Positions 32,350-42,799 of a DNA stretch of 64,000 bases are shown here, one piece after another (the stretch's first letter is position 1; every line of letters starts with the position of its first letter). Where the stretch lies: NCBI GenBank assembly GCA_009823395.1, contig CM020501.1, positions 26,606,361 to 26,670,360 of the forward strand, read 5' to 3'. The notes beneath the pieces were generated by a model. That model made no database searches. It was not told where the DNA came from and was given only the letters and a program-made list of their open reading frames with translations. The position numbers were made by a program, and so were the translations under genes. The stretch is from Thamnaconus septentrionalis. Taxonomy: Eukaryota > Chordata > Actinopteri > Tetraodontiformes > Monacanthidae.

Positions 32350-33960
32350 TGAAAAAAACTTCCTGAGTTCAGGAAGGAGATGGATAGATATTCGAGAGGA
32401 TCAGGCGCTAAAATCACAAACATAAAATATACAGAAGTTTGGGACGCGGCGCCAGTGGGAAATTGTACGCAAAACCAAAAAAATGGCACTTAGCAAACTA
32501 AAAAACAAAACTTTGCAGATTAACCTCCGTCACATCCGTCAAAAAAAGTTGCGCAGTCACTTGGCCGCCTATAAAGACAGATTAAGGCATCAATCGATCA
32601 ATATTAACATTGTTAGCTTAGCGGCTCGGCATCGAGGAAGCGTTAGATGCTCCTCCCCGCCAATGAAATGGATTTCCCGTCCCGGCGTCAGCCGTTTCCA
32701 TTTTTCACATTAACGAGGCGACGCCCCCTACAGTTAAATCTAATTATCTAATAAGAGGTGAATCAGCTGATTGATGCGGCCGATTCCAGAGGAGCGCCTG
32801 GCACCAGATGTTGACCACCTTTGCTCAAGAGTGTGAGCGCGAGAGTGAGAGTGTGAGTGGCGCCTGACTTTGCGTCGTCCTTCCCGCCACCGTCGGGGGG
32901 GGTTGGGGGGAGGGATAGAACGACAGCCGCTTATCTCTCCCGCTGTCCGTCGGCTTATCTACCGCTCACCTGCGCGTTCGATGGGAAAATCAATCGGGGG
33001 CCTTCAGCACGCCGTCAATATAACAAATGGCCAATTCAGGCCGACACCCACCACCCCCCCCCTCTCGGGTTCCCGGCGGCGGGATTTGGGGGGGGTGGAG
33101 GGGGGTCGGAATGACGGCAAGGAGAGAGAAAATGAGAAAAGAAAAAGGAAAGTTCAGCGTTCCCGAAGGGAGGAGGGAGAAGTGTGTGTGTGTGGCGGGG
33201 TGGGGTGGGGGAGGGAGGCGGGGCTTATGGCGGAGGTGACTCGTTGGATACCTCAGGGGATAAGCTGGGGGGGGGGGTATACAAAAATCTCCTTTTTCTG
33301 ATCCTCTCATCGGTCCCCCACGCCCAACCCAACCCACTCCAGTCTTGTATTTCTCGTCTGTGGCCAAAGCAGCAAGCGATCGTCGCACAGATCGCACCCA
33401 GGCCCGTTAAAAGGCGTTGGAATGCCGGGAAACTTGGGCACTTGGACAACGTCCGGAAAGCTCATCCTCTGAAACGTCCTCGTCATTACGTCTCGTCCAA
33501 GACCGCCACCGCCACCCCCCCTGCCATTAATCTTGCAACGATTTCTCACTTTCTGTCGTCGCTCCCGACGTTTGTCGAGAGGCTCTAGCGGCGTTCAATC
33601 TCTTTTCTTTGTCCGCCTGTGAAACGGTCTTCACACCATCCAGCCGCCCGCCCGGACGTGTCAGTCTCGCAGAAGCCGCAAGTAATTGACCTTCCATGTC
33701 TGGGAGAGGACGCCACTCCAGCTGAGAGGCGGATCGATGTGGAACCGCCAACCCCCCCCCCGTCCGGTCGGGCAAAAGTTGCAGAGCGAAACCTCTCGGA
33801 ACCCATCCAGCAGGCCTCAAACCCCACTGACAACTTCCTCCAGAGTGCTTTCATTCATTCACAAGTAGGACTGTTAAAAGAAAAAAAAAGAAGCCGCACA
33901 GTATTTCACCCCCGACCTGACCTCCTTTTGTTTTTAGCTTAAGGACTATGATGACGGTTC
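32350..33960. other. Gene-free G-rich DNA
   Basis: I see no gene. G-rich runs at 32897-32915 and 33076-33107 could form quadruplexes. Several 100-plus-codon open frames on both strands overlap these runs and are not supported. Confidence 0.5.
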
Positions 33961-33966
33961 ACTTAT

Positions 33967-34324
33967 TGTCACAATAATCATGCGCAAGTCTCATGGTCAT
34001 GTTCTTCATGTTGCATTGCTGCTTAGTCGTTGTCCTCAGAGTGCCCTCAAGCTGTATTGGATGAATGGTTGATTCTATGTTTGTCCACACACACTCTCAC
34101 AGACCTTACTCTGCTTGACATTGTCCCTTTTATTGGGCGACAATTGAACATTTTGTTAAGAACTGGACCACCAAAAATAGCTGTATAAAAGGGTGCACTG
34201 GCTTTATACCTGCCCTCCCATTTCTACAGAATGCTCTGTGGTCTGGGTGCGTAGGAGACTCTCAAATAAATGCCAGACAACCGCACTTCCATTGTTCAGT
34301 GAAGAGGTTGTTTCTGTCACAACA
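33967..34324 (+). mobile_element. Probable solo LTR
   Basis: The segment starts TGTCACAATAATC and ends CTGTCACAACA, the TG...CA form of an LTR. Inside are a TATA box (TATAAAAGG from 34184) and a polyadenylation signal AATAAA (34265-34270) about 80 bases later, the usual U3-R-U5 spacing. No internal retroelement genes adjoin it, which suggests recombination to a solo LTR. No flanking 4-6 bp duplication is visible, so the boundaries are tentative. Confidence 0.5.
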
Positions 34325-34329
34325 GGAAG

Positions 34330-34825
34330 GACCAAAGCGAGGCAGTAGAAGGGGGCGGAGCTAACATCTAGCAACCCTGGGGTTGCGTGAGATTCATTTT
34401 AACTCGGGAGACGTATCAGTGAGGGAGTAGGTCGTGCCCTTTGTGACATCAGAAAGGGACAGGGTTCCTCCATGCACGAGCACTGTGAGACCAGTGTAAG
34501 GGCTGCTGAAGTGAACTTGAAGCACGTTGGGGGTGAAAACGCGTGGAATTACACAATCAGGACCCTTCGCCGGAACATTTTGGCTTCACGTGTTGGACAA
34601 ACAGTCACGAAGACACGAGGCGGAGTCACTTTCACAGCAGTTGACAGCAGTTCAGAGCCGGAGTTACCACGCCATCCCGAACAACGCTTGAAAAGAGCCC
34701 CTTTAAAATGCCTTCAAACAGGGAATTGCAAGGGTTGGTACGAATAACAACTCGAAACGAGTGACCTGCTCAGAAGATTAGAAGGCAATCGGGCAAATTT
34801 GAAGGCTAACACAAAACTCCAGTTT
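34330..34825. other. Gene-free DNA
   Basis: I see no gene. A diverged piece of repeat W lies at 34434-34470. Confidence 0.4.
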
Positions 34826-34829
34826 GGAA

Positions 34830-34960
34830 ATATCTAACCCATCCGAACTGATTAGGTTTATTTCACATTAATGATAAAACGTTTCAGCATTGTTTTATAG
34901 GCTTTCAGCCTCTAGTTTGAAATAGCCCATCATTCCAGTGCCAAGAGGAGCATATGGTCC
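34830..34960 (+). repeat. Dispersed repeat V, copy 1
   Basis: ACCCATCCGAACTGATTAGG, CGTTTCAGCATTGTTTTATA and CTCTAGTTTGAAATAGCC match 37585-37735 in order and orientation, with many substitutions. The class is unknown. Confidence 0.55.
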
Positions 34961-35035
34961 GGTAAAAAAAAAATATATATAACACGCAGGAGCGATCGTG
35001 AGCGACCATAACAACATCAAATTTGTCTGAGATTT

Positions 35036-35041
35036 AAAAAA

Positions 35042-35070
<29 letters not shown>
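35036..35070. repeat. (AAAT)/(AAT)n microsatellite
   Basis: AAAT units pass into AAT units. Confidence 0.9.
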
Positions 35071-35073
<3 letters not shown>

Positions 35074-35079
35074 ACAAAA

Positions 35080-35285
35080 AACACGTCACCTCTCTTCCTG
35101 AGTTCAGCATCAGCTGTAGCCACAACAGAACACAACAGAACAGACCGCGGGAAAGGCAAATGTGATCAGTTAGCTTGGTCGTTAGCCGCTATCCAAAAGG
35201 CCGGCATCAATTTTAGCATTTGAAAGCATTTGCTCACGTAGCGTAGCTGTTAGCCTAAACATCATACAGTCACAGGACGACAAGA
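35080..35285. other. Gene-free DNA
   Basis: I see no gene. TTAGC words occur at 35170-35250. Confidence 0.4.
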
Positions 35286-35288
35286 CAA

Positions 35289-35372
35289 ACTTACCTGTGC
35301 AGGGGTGAGGCGGGGGAGGAGGTGGCATGAGACAGAAAAAGAAAAAGAGAGAAAAAAAGAGAAAGAGAGAAG
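35289..35372 (-). promoter_or_regulatory. Candidate recursive splice site
   Basis: On the minus strand a polypyrimidine stretch (from 35372 down, rich in CTTT and TCTC, then CCTCCTCCCCC) ends in CCTGCACAG. It is followed directly by GTAAGTTTG, with the junction between 35295 and 35294. This juxtaposes a strong 3' splice acceptor and a consensus 5' donor with no exon between them, which is the form of a recursive splice site. It could also be chance or a cryptic exon end. No transcript evidence is available. Confidence 0.3.
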
Positions 35373-35379
35373 ATTATTA

Positions 35380-36245
35380 GCTTAGCGGTAACAGAAATCA
35401 AGTGCTACAGTGCATCATTAGTGATCCGCATTACACCCCTTTTGAATCCCGCAGCATTAGCCCAGCCTGCACCAGCACACTTATCCTCAATACCTCCCTC
35501 CCTTGCTCCCTCCCTCAGCAACCTGTCCTCACCCGCCCCTGACCCCTCTCGAGGGTCCGAGGTCCCCCCCACCTCCTTTAATGATTTTCGCCCCGCTAGA
35601 CAGGAACAAAATTAGCATCTTGCACTCGGTGCTTCCACAGTCGGGCCGGTCGAGAGGGAACGCCGGGAGGTTCACTTCTGCCCAGGCTGTGATCAATGGC
35701 AGGGTGGTGGTGGTGGTGGTGGGGGTGGGGCGGGGGACTAGTAAGTAAACATAGTGTGTGTGTGTGTGCGGGGGGGCAGCGGCGAAGGAACAGGCACATA
35801 GCAACTGGGCAAAAACGAAGGAAGGCCAAATGATTCCTGACGTCCTTGGGGGAGGGGGTCATGGGGTGGTTTGCAGATGCCAGAGCAGAGAGGATGACAG
35901 GGACGCGACTAGAGTCCAGAATTAGCCTGACAGCTCCCCACAGATCACGTGTCCTATCAATCTTGTTTTCCATCAGGAACATTTTTCTGTCACAATTCCA
36001 ATTTTGCCAAAAATTATTTTTCAAGAGGAATCCCTGGAATGCTAGGATTTGCTAGCCTGCTAGGATTCATTCTTTATTTTCATACCAGTTCACATTTGCA
36101 CATTAGTGGTACAAAATAAGGACTCAGGTCCCAGTGTAAGCCTACATAAATAAATAAAAATGTTAAAAACAATAAAAATGCTGAAATTTTTTTTTTAAAA
36201 AATTAAGTATTCACACAAGTAAGTGTATGTACAGATATGTATACG
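35380..36245. other. Gene-free DNA
   Basis: I see no gene. A GGT-type run lies at 35700-35733, a GT run at 35754-35768, and A/T-rich sequence at 36140-36240. Confidence 0.45.
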
Positions 36246-36252
36246 TATAAAA

Positions 36253-36335
36253 CAGGGCTCACCAACCTTTTTGAACCCAAGAGCTACTTCATGGGTCCTG
36301 AGTCATATGAAGGGCAACCAGTTTGCTACACTGTA
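36253..36335 (+). mobile_element. hAT-like terminus (CAGGGCTCACCAACC)
   Basis: CAGGGCTCACCAACCTTTTT then GAGCTACTTCATGGG is the start of a hAT-like family. The matching end in inverted orientation lies at 60471. No right end is visible here. Confidence 0.6.
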
Positions 36336-36338
36336 GTA

Positions 36339-36386
36339 TAATAACAATAATAATAATAATAAATAAAAATAATAATAATAATAATA
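36339..36386. repeat. (AAT)n microsatellite
   Basis: About 14 AAT units with AAAT interruptions. Confidence 0.9.
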
Positions 36387-36719
36387 CTGATCTGTTCCAT
36401 GTAAAGACACTGATCATGTTAATGGGTTCTCAATAATTATCAATAAATGTCTAAACCAATTTGGATAAAATTGAATTTTACACACAGCTTGTCAAGTTGT
36501 GCTATTTTTTGAACAGGCCTGTGGATTACTCATCTGGTCCTTGGGGGGGTTACATGGTGCCCATGACCTCTGGTATTAACAATTTGAACAATGTATATAG
36601 TATAAACATACATCAGTACAATATATATACGATATATAAGTAAGATACATAAGGACAAATGAAAGCAAACAAGTTCGAAGCTTGTTGATTGAGAGTTGAC
36701 GTGAAAGGGTCAAGCACGC

Positions 36720-36750
36720 AACAGCAGCAGCAGCAGCAGCAGCAACAACA
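36720..36750. repeat. (CAG)n microsatellite
   Basis: About eight CAG units, then CAA. Confidence 0.9.
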
Positions 36751-36754
36751 AAAT

Positions 36755-37475
36755 AAATCATTCACACCCCCAGACTCTTCAGTTAATAGCGCCGCCAATG
36801 GCAGCAGCCACCGTAAACCGATTTAGCGACGCCACCACCGCTGTGGACTACCTCGGAGCCGGTGGAGGTCAGATGAAGAGCAATATTCAGACGAGTTTTT
36901 CGAGTGTTCGCCGCTCTCACTCCTCCGCTAATGGGCCGTAGAGCACATTATCCTCCTTCCATCTGGCGTATTTGCTTACCTTCGTGTGTGTATTGAGTGA
37001 CTAAGTGTGTGTGCGTGTGTGTGTGTGTGTGTTGGGGCGGGGGGGATGCGCTGCGCTTAGACGCTAACGGCCAGGGCCCAATTTCTTTTTTTGAGGACTC
37101 GGACGGCGCAGCTTCCTGAGGGAGGCATCAACGGAAACCCGAGAAGCAGCAGCACTTTGGGTACTCAAATAGCATGACACGCTATCAATTCACACGATAA
37201 TCGGATGTGTGAGAGGAGCAACGGCACAACTGTACGGAGCCGTCAACTGTACGGAGTTTAAGTTTTATTCCCCGCCTCCACCTTGGTGATGAAACCTTAA
37301 TCTCATTGGTGCAGTTTCATACAATTGATGACAAAGGCCTCCGATCGGACAAAGAAGCAGGATGTCAGATCCCCTGAAAAATGGTGATGCCAACACATAC
37401 AACCTAGTGCTTTGCTGAATGGACATAGGTAGGTACGCCAGTGTTGACACGAGCAATACCTTGACGCAAAGTATG
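36755..37475. other. Gene-free DNA
   Basis: I see no gene. A GT run lies at 37005-37032, and a short direct repeat of AACTGTACGGAG lies at about 37228-37257. Confidence 0.45.
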
Positions 37476-37480
37476 CGTTT

Positions 37481-37880
37481 TTCGCTCAGGCAAAAAGTCG
37501 TAGACATTAGAGACTTTCACGCTAACTTTTTGCTCTTGAAATCTTCCCAGAAAAATTTGGCCAAGTGCATTTTAATTTTTCAATTTAGCCCATCCAAACT
37601 GATATTTTTTTCAAATCATCAATGTCTTTCATGGTACACTTGGTCTATTTTACACTCATGGTGGAACATTTCAGCATTGCTTTACAGGTTTGAAGCATTT
37701 AGTTTGAAACAGTCTGTTGTTCAACTGCCATCTTAAAATAGCGTGTCTGTAATAAAAAAAAGTTTCTCGCTCGAGCAAAAGTCATTGACATTAGTGAGAG
37801 ACTTTCAGAGACGTTAACCTTTTCCTATTGAAATTTTACTCAAAATTTGCACGAGTGCATTTCAATTTTCCAAATTTTCA
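37481..37880. repeat. Diverged direct duplication around repeat V, copy 2
   Basis: A ~105-bp segment (37481-37587) recurs at 37768-37880, sharing GCTC(A/G)(G/A)GCAAAA, GACATTAG, AGAGACTTTCA and GTGCATTT(T/C)AATTTT. Between them lies repeat V copy 2 (37585-37735). The offset is about 287 bp. Confidence 0.6.
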
Positions 37881-37889
37881 CAAAGTAAT

Positions 37890-38545
37890 TCAGTCGTTGA
37901 AGTTGTTGGCTTCGTCTTTAGGTCTGGGAGACATCCTGGGCGACGTTGCTAGCGCTTGAGCTCCTCCTAGCCCGTGGCTTTGCTCGGCTAAAGGAGCGTG
38001 AATTTTTCTCGTTTTTCGTCAGCGGAAATAAACCAACAGAGCTCCCCCTGGAGGAGGGCGGGTGCGACGGCGCGGCACGCCGGCTCCTTCCGAAGGCTCC
38101 CAGTCGGCCGAGTGCAGTACAGACTTATGTTTAGCAATCAGGGAACAGGCTAATTAATGAAGCTGATTGTCTCGCTGAAATGTCTCCGAGCGTTAACATT
38201 TGCAGCGTGACAAGTCTGAGACGTTGAAGGGTGGCTCTCTGGGATTTTGTTTTTCATTTTATTTAATTTATTTTTTGATGTGGTTGTTAAAAGACTCATA
38301 AAAAAATGACAAAATGGAAAAGGGGGAAGCGATAGCGAGTCCATTAAGAGGTTTTTACTGTTATTCAAAGCTTAATAACTAAGACGCAGACGGGTTAATT
38401 GGACACTTTCATCTGCCAGCTTCACCGGACGACGGAAATTATTCCCTCAAACCAACTTTTTTGTTGTTGTTGTTGGACAAAACAAGGAGGGCTGAAATTA
38501 AATGGAAAACTTCAAAAAAAGAAAGATAAGCAACAAAATCCTCAT
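37890..38545. other. Gene-free DNA
   Basis: I see no gene. Sequence at 38133-38200 (GGCTAATTAATGAAGC) has homeobox-type AT motifs. Confidence 0.45.
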
Positions 38546-38548
38546 TTC

Positions 38549-38620
<72 letters not shown>
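38549..38620. repeat. (TA)n microsatellite
   Basis: About 70 bases of nearly pure TA. Confidence 0.95.
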
Positions 38621-38622
<2 letters not shown>

Positions 38623-38624
38623 TT

Positions 38625-39305
38625 GAATATATATTTGACGAGGCTTCGCAAACCGTTATTTAACAATTTCTTCACATGAAATAATATCAAAAGACAATTT
38701 AAGGAAGCAAAATTAATACAACACACTTACAGAAAAGAAAAAAAACAAGTGAGCTATTTGAAAAGGAGTGAGAAGAAGGCGGGGATAAATGTTGGATGGC
38801 TCGTCCTTGATAAGTACAGTCGGACTCGGAGGAGCGCCCCCGAGTAGAAGAAGGGGGGGTTAATAGAAGGTAAATATGTTAGAGAAGAAAAATGGGTGGA
38901 AGAAAAGACTGGAAGTCGATTTTTGAAATTGAGGGAGACAGGGAGGGAGCGAGGGGCTGGATCGGGAGGGGGGGGTTATTAAGTCTTGCCATCCGGCAGC
39001 TGGTTTGACAGAGCGCATCAGGCCTTAGTGCGTTGCCGCGGCGGGAACTTCTCTCCCAGAGGGGCCGTGATTTCATTAGGAGCGACAGAACGTCTCTCCA
39101 TGCAAATGAGGTGAGAGGGGGGGGGGGTTGGGGTAGGTGGAGGAGGGGGGCATCACATGCCCGCCGACTGCAAGAATACGGATGCAACGAGGACAGGAAG
39201 TTCAAGTGGACGCGGTGGAAGTGCGCTGGTCACATGACACGGTTGGCTCGGCCGGGAGCAGGTGAAGCAACGGCACAGACAAGGAGGAGACACTGACTGA
39301 CTTGT
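38625..39305. other. Gene-free DNA
   Basis: I see no gene. Part of it (38990-39118) is flagged as a possible conserved noncoding element. Confidence 0.45.
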
Positions 39306-39311
39306 GGAAGG

Positions 39312-39485
39312 TTGGATGGATGGATGGATGATGGATGGACAGAAGAACAAACAGACGGACAGACAGATGGAAAGACGAACAGATAGATGGACAGACAGAT
39401 GGATAGATGGACAGATAGTTGATGGATGGATGAATGGATGGACAGAGAGACAGATGGGTGGATGGATGGATGGATGGATGGACTG
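39312..39485. repeat. GGAT/GGACA minisatellite
   Basis: A tract of about 175 bases is built from GGAT, GATG, GGACA and GACAGAT units. The irregular mixing of 4- and 5-base units distinguishes it from a pure tetranucleotide. Confidence 0.9.
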
Positions 39486-39489
39486 AGGG

Positions 39490-40410
39490 ATGCAGGCACG
39501 AGGAAACTGAACATCAGGCCGCTGCCAGAAAAATCTCTCCCAGCAACCCCACGTGACGTCTTTGTCTCGTTATTTTTCTTCAACAGTCGAGTTTCTTCAG
39601 ACCCCCCCCAACTCCCACCACCAACCCGCTGCTGCCAACTTTTCATTACAAGTCAAATGGGACTTGACTGCCTTTTGCATCCAGCTGCGAGAGCTTCGTT
39701 TAATAAACGGAGGATTGCGTTCTGTCGTTGGGGGGGATTTTTTTTTTTTTTGGGGGTATTAGCGCCAAGACTTCATGTGTGCAGTCAAATATAGAGACTG
39801 GTCTCTTTGGGGATTGGGGGGGGCTAGAGGGGGTCCCAATGGGGGCCGAAAGCAGAGGTGCATCTGTTTTAGTTTGCTTCTTCTTTCCTTTTTTAAATGC
39901 AAAGTAGTTTTTACCTTAGAAGAAGAAGACGAAGAAGAAGAAGACGAAGCACAACTACACAGATGGCAGCTGCTTAATTAGACATACTTTGGTGTGAGGA
40001 TGCTACCCGTCGTTCTGTTTGCGGTGGGACATTAAGAGCAGTGAAGTGAAAAGCAAGGAGGACATTGATGAACCCGCTTCTCTTTGAGAAATTACCCAAC
40101 ATGCCGGGCGGGGATCGTCGTGCCCCCTAAGTTATTTCTTTTTCAGAGAAAAAAGGCCCGACGTAAAGCTTCAGAACGGGAGCTTCCAGACGTACGGGCT
40201 CTGATCCGCTCGAGGGTCGAGCTCAGAGGAAGAGGATGGTATCATCGGCGTATTTGGAGATCTAAAAAAACACACACGTGTGATTTTGTTTCTCCGATAA
40301 TTGCAGCTTTCCTGAGAACTTATATCTGCAACATCAGCGACAAGTCGCAACCTTCCGCAGCCGGCAGAAATGGCTCATCTTGACTGATCTTTCAATGAAT
40401 CCGTAGCGGC
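39490..40410. other. Gene-free DNA
   Basis: I see no gene. A GAA/GAC triplet run lies at 39919-39949 and a T run lies at 39739-39750. Confidence 0.45.
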
Positions 40411-40621
40411 TAAAGCAGGGGTGTACAAACGTTTTGACTGGTGGGCTACAATGGGCTGTAAAATTTGACAGAGGGACCTATGAATATGTATGAGTGATAT
40501 GTACATAACATATCGAGTAGCTTTCATGTCAATTGAAAAAGAACAAAAGCAAAGTCACAACAAAATCAATGTCTTTGAAGCCCCACGGTATTTGGCTCTT
40601 TATTGAAATTACTCTTTAAAC

Positions 40622-42043
40622 CAGGGGTGTCAAACTCATTTTAGTTCACGGGCCACATAAAGGAAAATCTATTCCTAAGCGGGCCTGACAGGTAAAATGA
40701 TGGTATGGTAATAATAATGTAAAAATAACAACAACGTTCAATTGTTTTCTTCTTTTAACTTTGTTCGTGTTCTTTGAGCACTCTACACTCTGCATCAGTG
40801 TTGCCAACTCCTCAGTAAGGAAAGTCGCTATTGGCTGTCCTAAAAGCCGCTAGAAGTCGCCAAATGATGTAATAGTCTAATTTGCATAATTGACAATTTG
40901 CACTGGATCACAATGGATGCTGTAGGAGAGGAATAACGTCGTGGGTGAGACAAAAAGAGAGTAAAAAACACAGTAAATATGTTTTAGGTTAAAAAAAAAA
41001 AGTTTAATTATTATAGAAATATATAGTTTTAATTATATTAAATATATTTACGACAATCTACCCAATATTAATTTAACGAACATAGCATTGTTTTATATGA
41101 TTGACATTTTCTGGAATTGTTTCTAAAAGAGGTTCAGTTGTGTTTCAATGCGCAGTATCGTTGGCTTGTTAATTAGTGAAGGGGTTTGGCTTGTCAGAGC
41201 CTCACAGTTGCTTTGATGAGTGTCGCATATCTTTAGCTTTTAGTTTTAACCACCTTATTTAGAGGATTGTTTTTGGACTATAAGTTCTTGGAATTAAGGG
41301 TGAGCAAGTGACTGAGGCTGTGTGAGTCAAATGCATTGATTTATTTTAGTGTGACATGAATAAACCTTTACATTTACATCTCGCTCTGGAAGAAAGGACG
41401 GGTTCAGCGTGCGCGATTCATTTGCTGCCTGGACGCGAAGTGTTGAGGGTCTCCTCTCTGAAGGTCTCCTCCCTGCATCTCTCCTGACTGCAGCTGCCCA
41501 AGACTGCAGTCAGGCGACTCTCAAGGCTTTGACCGCCTGGGACTGCTTTGGGGCGGGGGAGGGGCTCGCTGCAGCACTCGCTGCTCGCTGACAACAGGAA
41601 CAGCTGAGGAACGAAACGTGCTTTCATGTCGGTCTCCAAAATACCATAACAGTTTCCAATAACACCAGGAAAAGTCGCTAGATTTGTCGCTAGTTGCTTT
41701 TGGCAAAAAAAAAAGTCACCATGGGGAGTTGGAGACTCACCAGATTTAGCGAGAAAGGCGCCAAGTTGACAACACTGCTCTGCATCAACTTTGTCTGTTT
41801 CGACAGAGACATTTTAGGGTAGCCAATAGTAGACGTGTGTGGCTGTACTTGTGCCAACTTGCTCAGGCCCAGTATTAAGTTTGTTTGCGAAGCAGAAACA
41901 ATATTGCAACATCAAGTGGACACATTTAGAACAGCAGTTTCTTTCACTGAAAAATTGCAGTTTTCATTAAATCATCTCGCGGGCCAGAAAAACCCAGTTT
42001 ACGGGCCAGATCTGGCCCACGGGCCATATGTTTAACACCTCTG
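40622..42043. mobile_element. Middle hAT element, perfect 8-bp target duplication
   Basis: The left end CAGGGGTGTCAAACTC and the right end (reverse complement CAGAGGTGTTAAAC) are flanked by the exact duplicate CTTTAAAC at 40614-40621 and 42044-42051. Subterminal GGGCCAGATCTGGCCCACGG words are typical of this fish hAT family. Without the inner insertion the element is only about 430 bp, so it is nonautonomous. Confidence 0.9.
40796..41777. mobile_element. Innermost hAT element, perfect 8-bp target duplication
   Basis: The left end CAGTGTTGCCAACT and the right end (reverse complement CAGTGTTGTCAACT) are flanked by the exact duplicate CTCTGCAT at 40788-40795 and 41778-41785. Subterminal AAAGTCGCTA words appear near both ends (40821 and 41673). 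It is 982 bp with no recognisable transposase. A 60-codon open frame inside is not supported. Confidence 0.9.
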
Positions 42044-42189
42044 CTTTAAACACTGAGAAAATTGATGAAATGCAGCTATTTTATGGCTTACTGACTATTA
42101 ATATAATTTCTTCAAGTTTGGCGGGTCGGATTAAATAGTTTAACGGGCCGCCTGACCGGGACGGAACAAATGTAGCCGCCTCTGCTGGT

Positions 42190-42795
42190 TAGCTCAGCTG
42201 GTTCGTGTGACAGCCAGAAAATACACTGGCGTGGACCTCAAACGGAGGGCAAGAGTGTTTGATATTTTCAGCCGCAGCTGTAACACCCGCAAGGCTCAAA
42301 TACATAACAGATTTAGTTCACCCAAAAATGCCACCTTGAAGGTTATTTTTCTTTTCCCTTGCTAAAAGTTTGCATATCATTCTGCTGCCACGACCACAGA
42401 TACATATATATATACATATATATATATATATAAGTATATTTGTATCTGTTTGATGTTAGCATCAGACAGGTTTTACCTGTGGGCAAACGAGGAGGGATAC
42501 GATCAAAGCGAATATCGACATTTCCATTTCCGAATTTTCCAAAGAGTGAGTGAATGAGTGAGTGAGTGAGTGAGTCAAAGGGGGGGGATGAGTCTTCTCA
42601 GCAGTGACTTCCCCCCCTGCAGGCTGATAATCTGCACGCGGTATCGCGGGGACAATTTATCTGGATGTTTAATCAGATGGCTTGGCGGAGTGTAAAATCA
42701 AATGGGGTTTTTCTGGGTGTGGAATTCTGAGCCTCGAGCTCGTTCCAAACGTTTGCCAGTTTTGCCAGCTTTTATGCTATGTTTTTCCCGCAAAT
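42190..42795. other. Gene-free DNA with two microsatellites
   Basis: TA/TATG repeats lie at 42401-42440 and a GAGT repeat at 42544-42575. I see no gene. Sequence at 42600-42690 is unique and AT-motif-rich. Confidence 0.5.
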
Positions 42796-42799
42796 GCGG

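Larger units (their letters stand above)
40416..42184. mobile_element. Outer hAT-type element of a triple nest
   Basis: It starts CAGGGGTGTACAAACG at 40416, with a body related in inverted orientation to the 7.2-kb MITE. It resumes at 42052 with TGATGAAATGCAGCTATTTT, CTATTAATATAATTTCTTCA and GCGGGTCGGATTAAATAG, which match 54.5-54.7 kb. The right end is placed near 42184 (GCCGCCTCTG). Its terminus is decayed and no target duplication is visible. The interruption at 40622-42043 is the second element. Confidence 0.65.

Noticed and set aside
42183..42215. tRNA A-box-like TGGTTAGCTCAGCTGG
   Set aside because: I found no B box or cloverleaf in the following 100 bases, so there is no tRNA gene and no clear SINE head.
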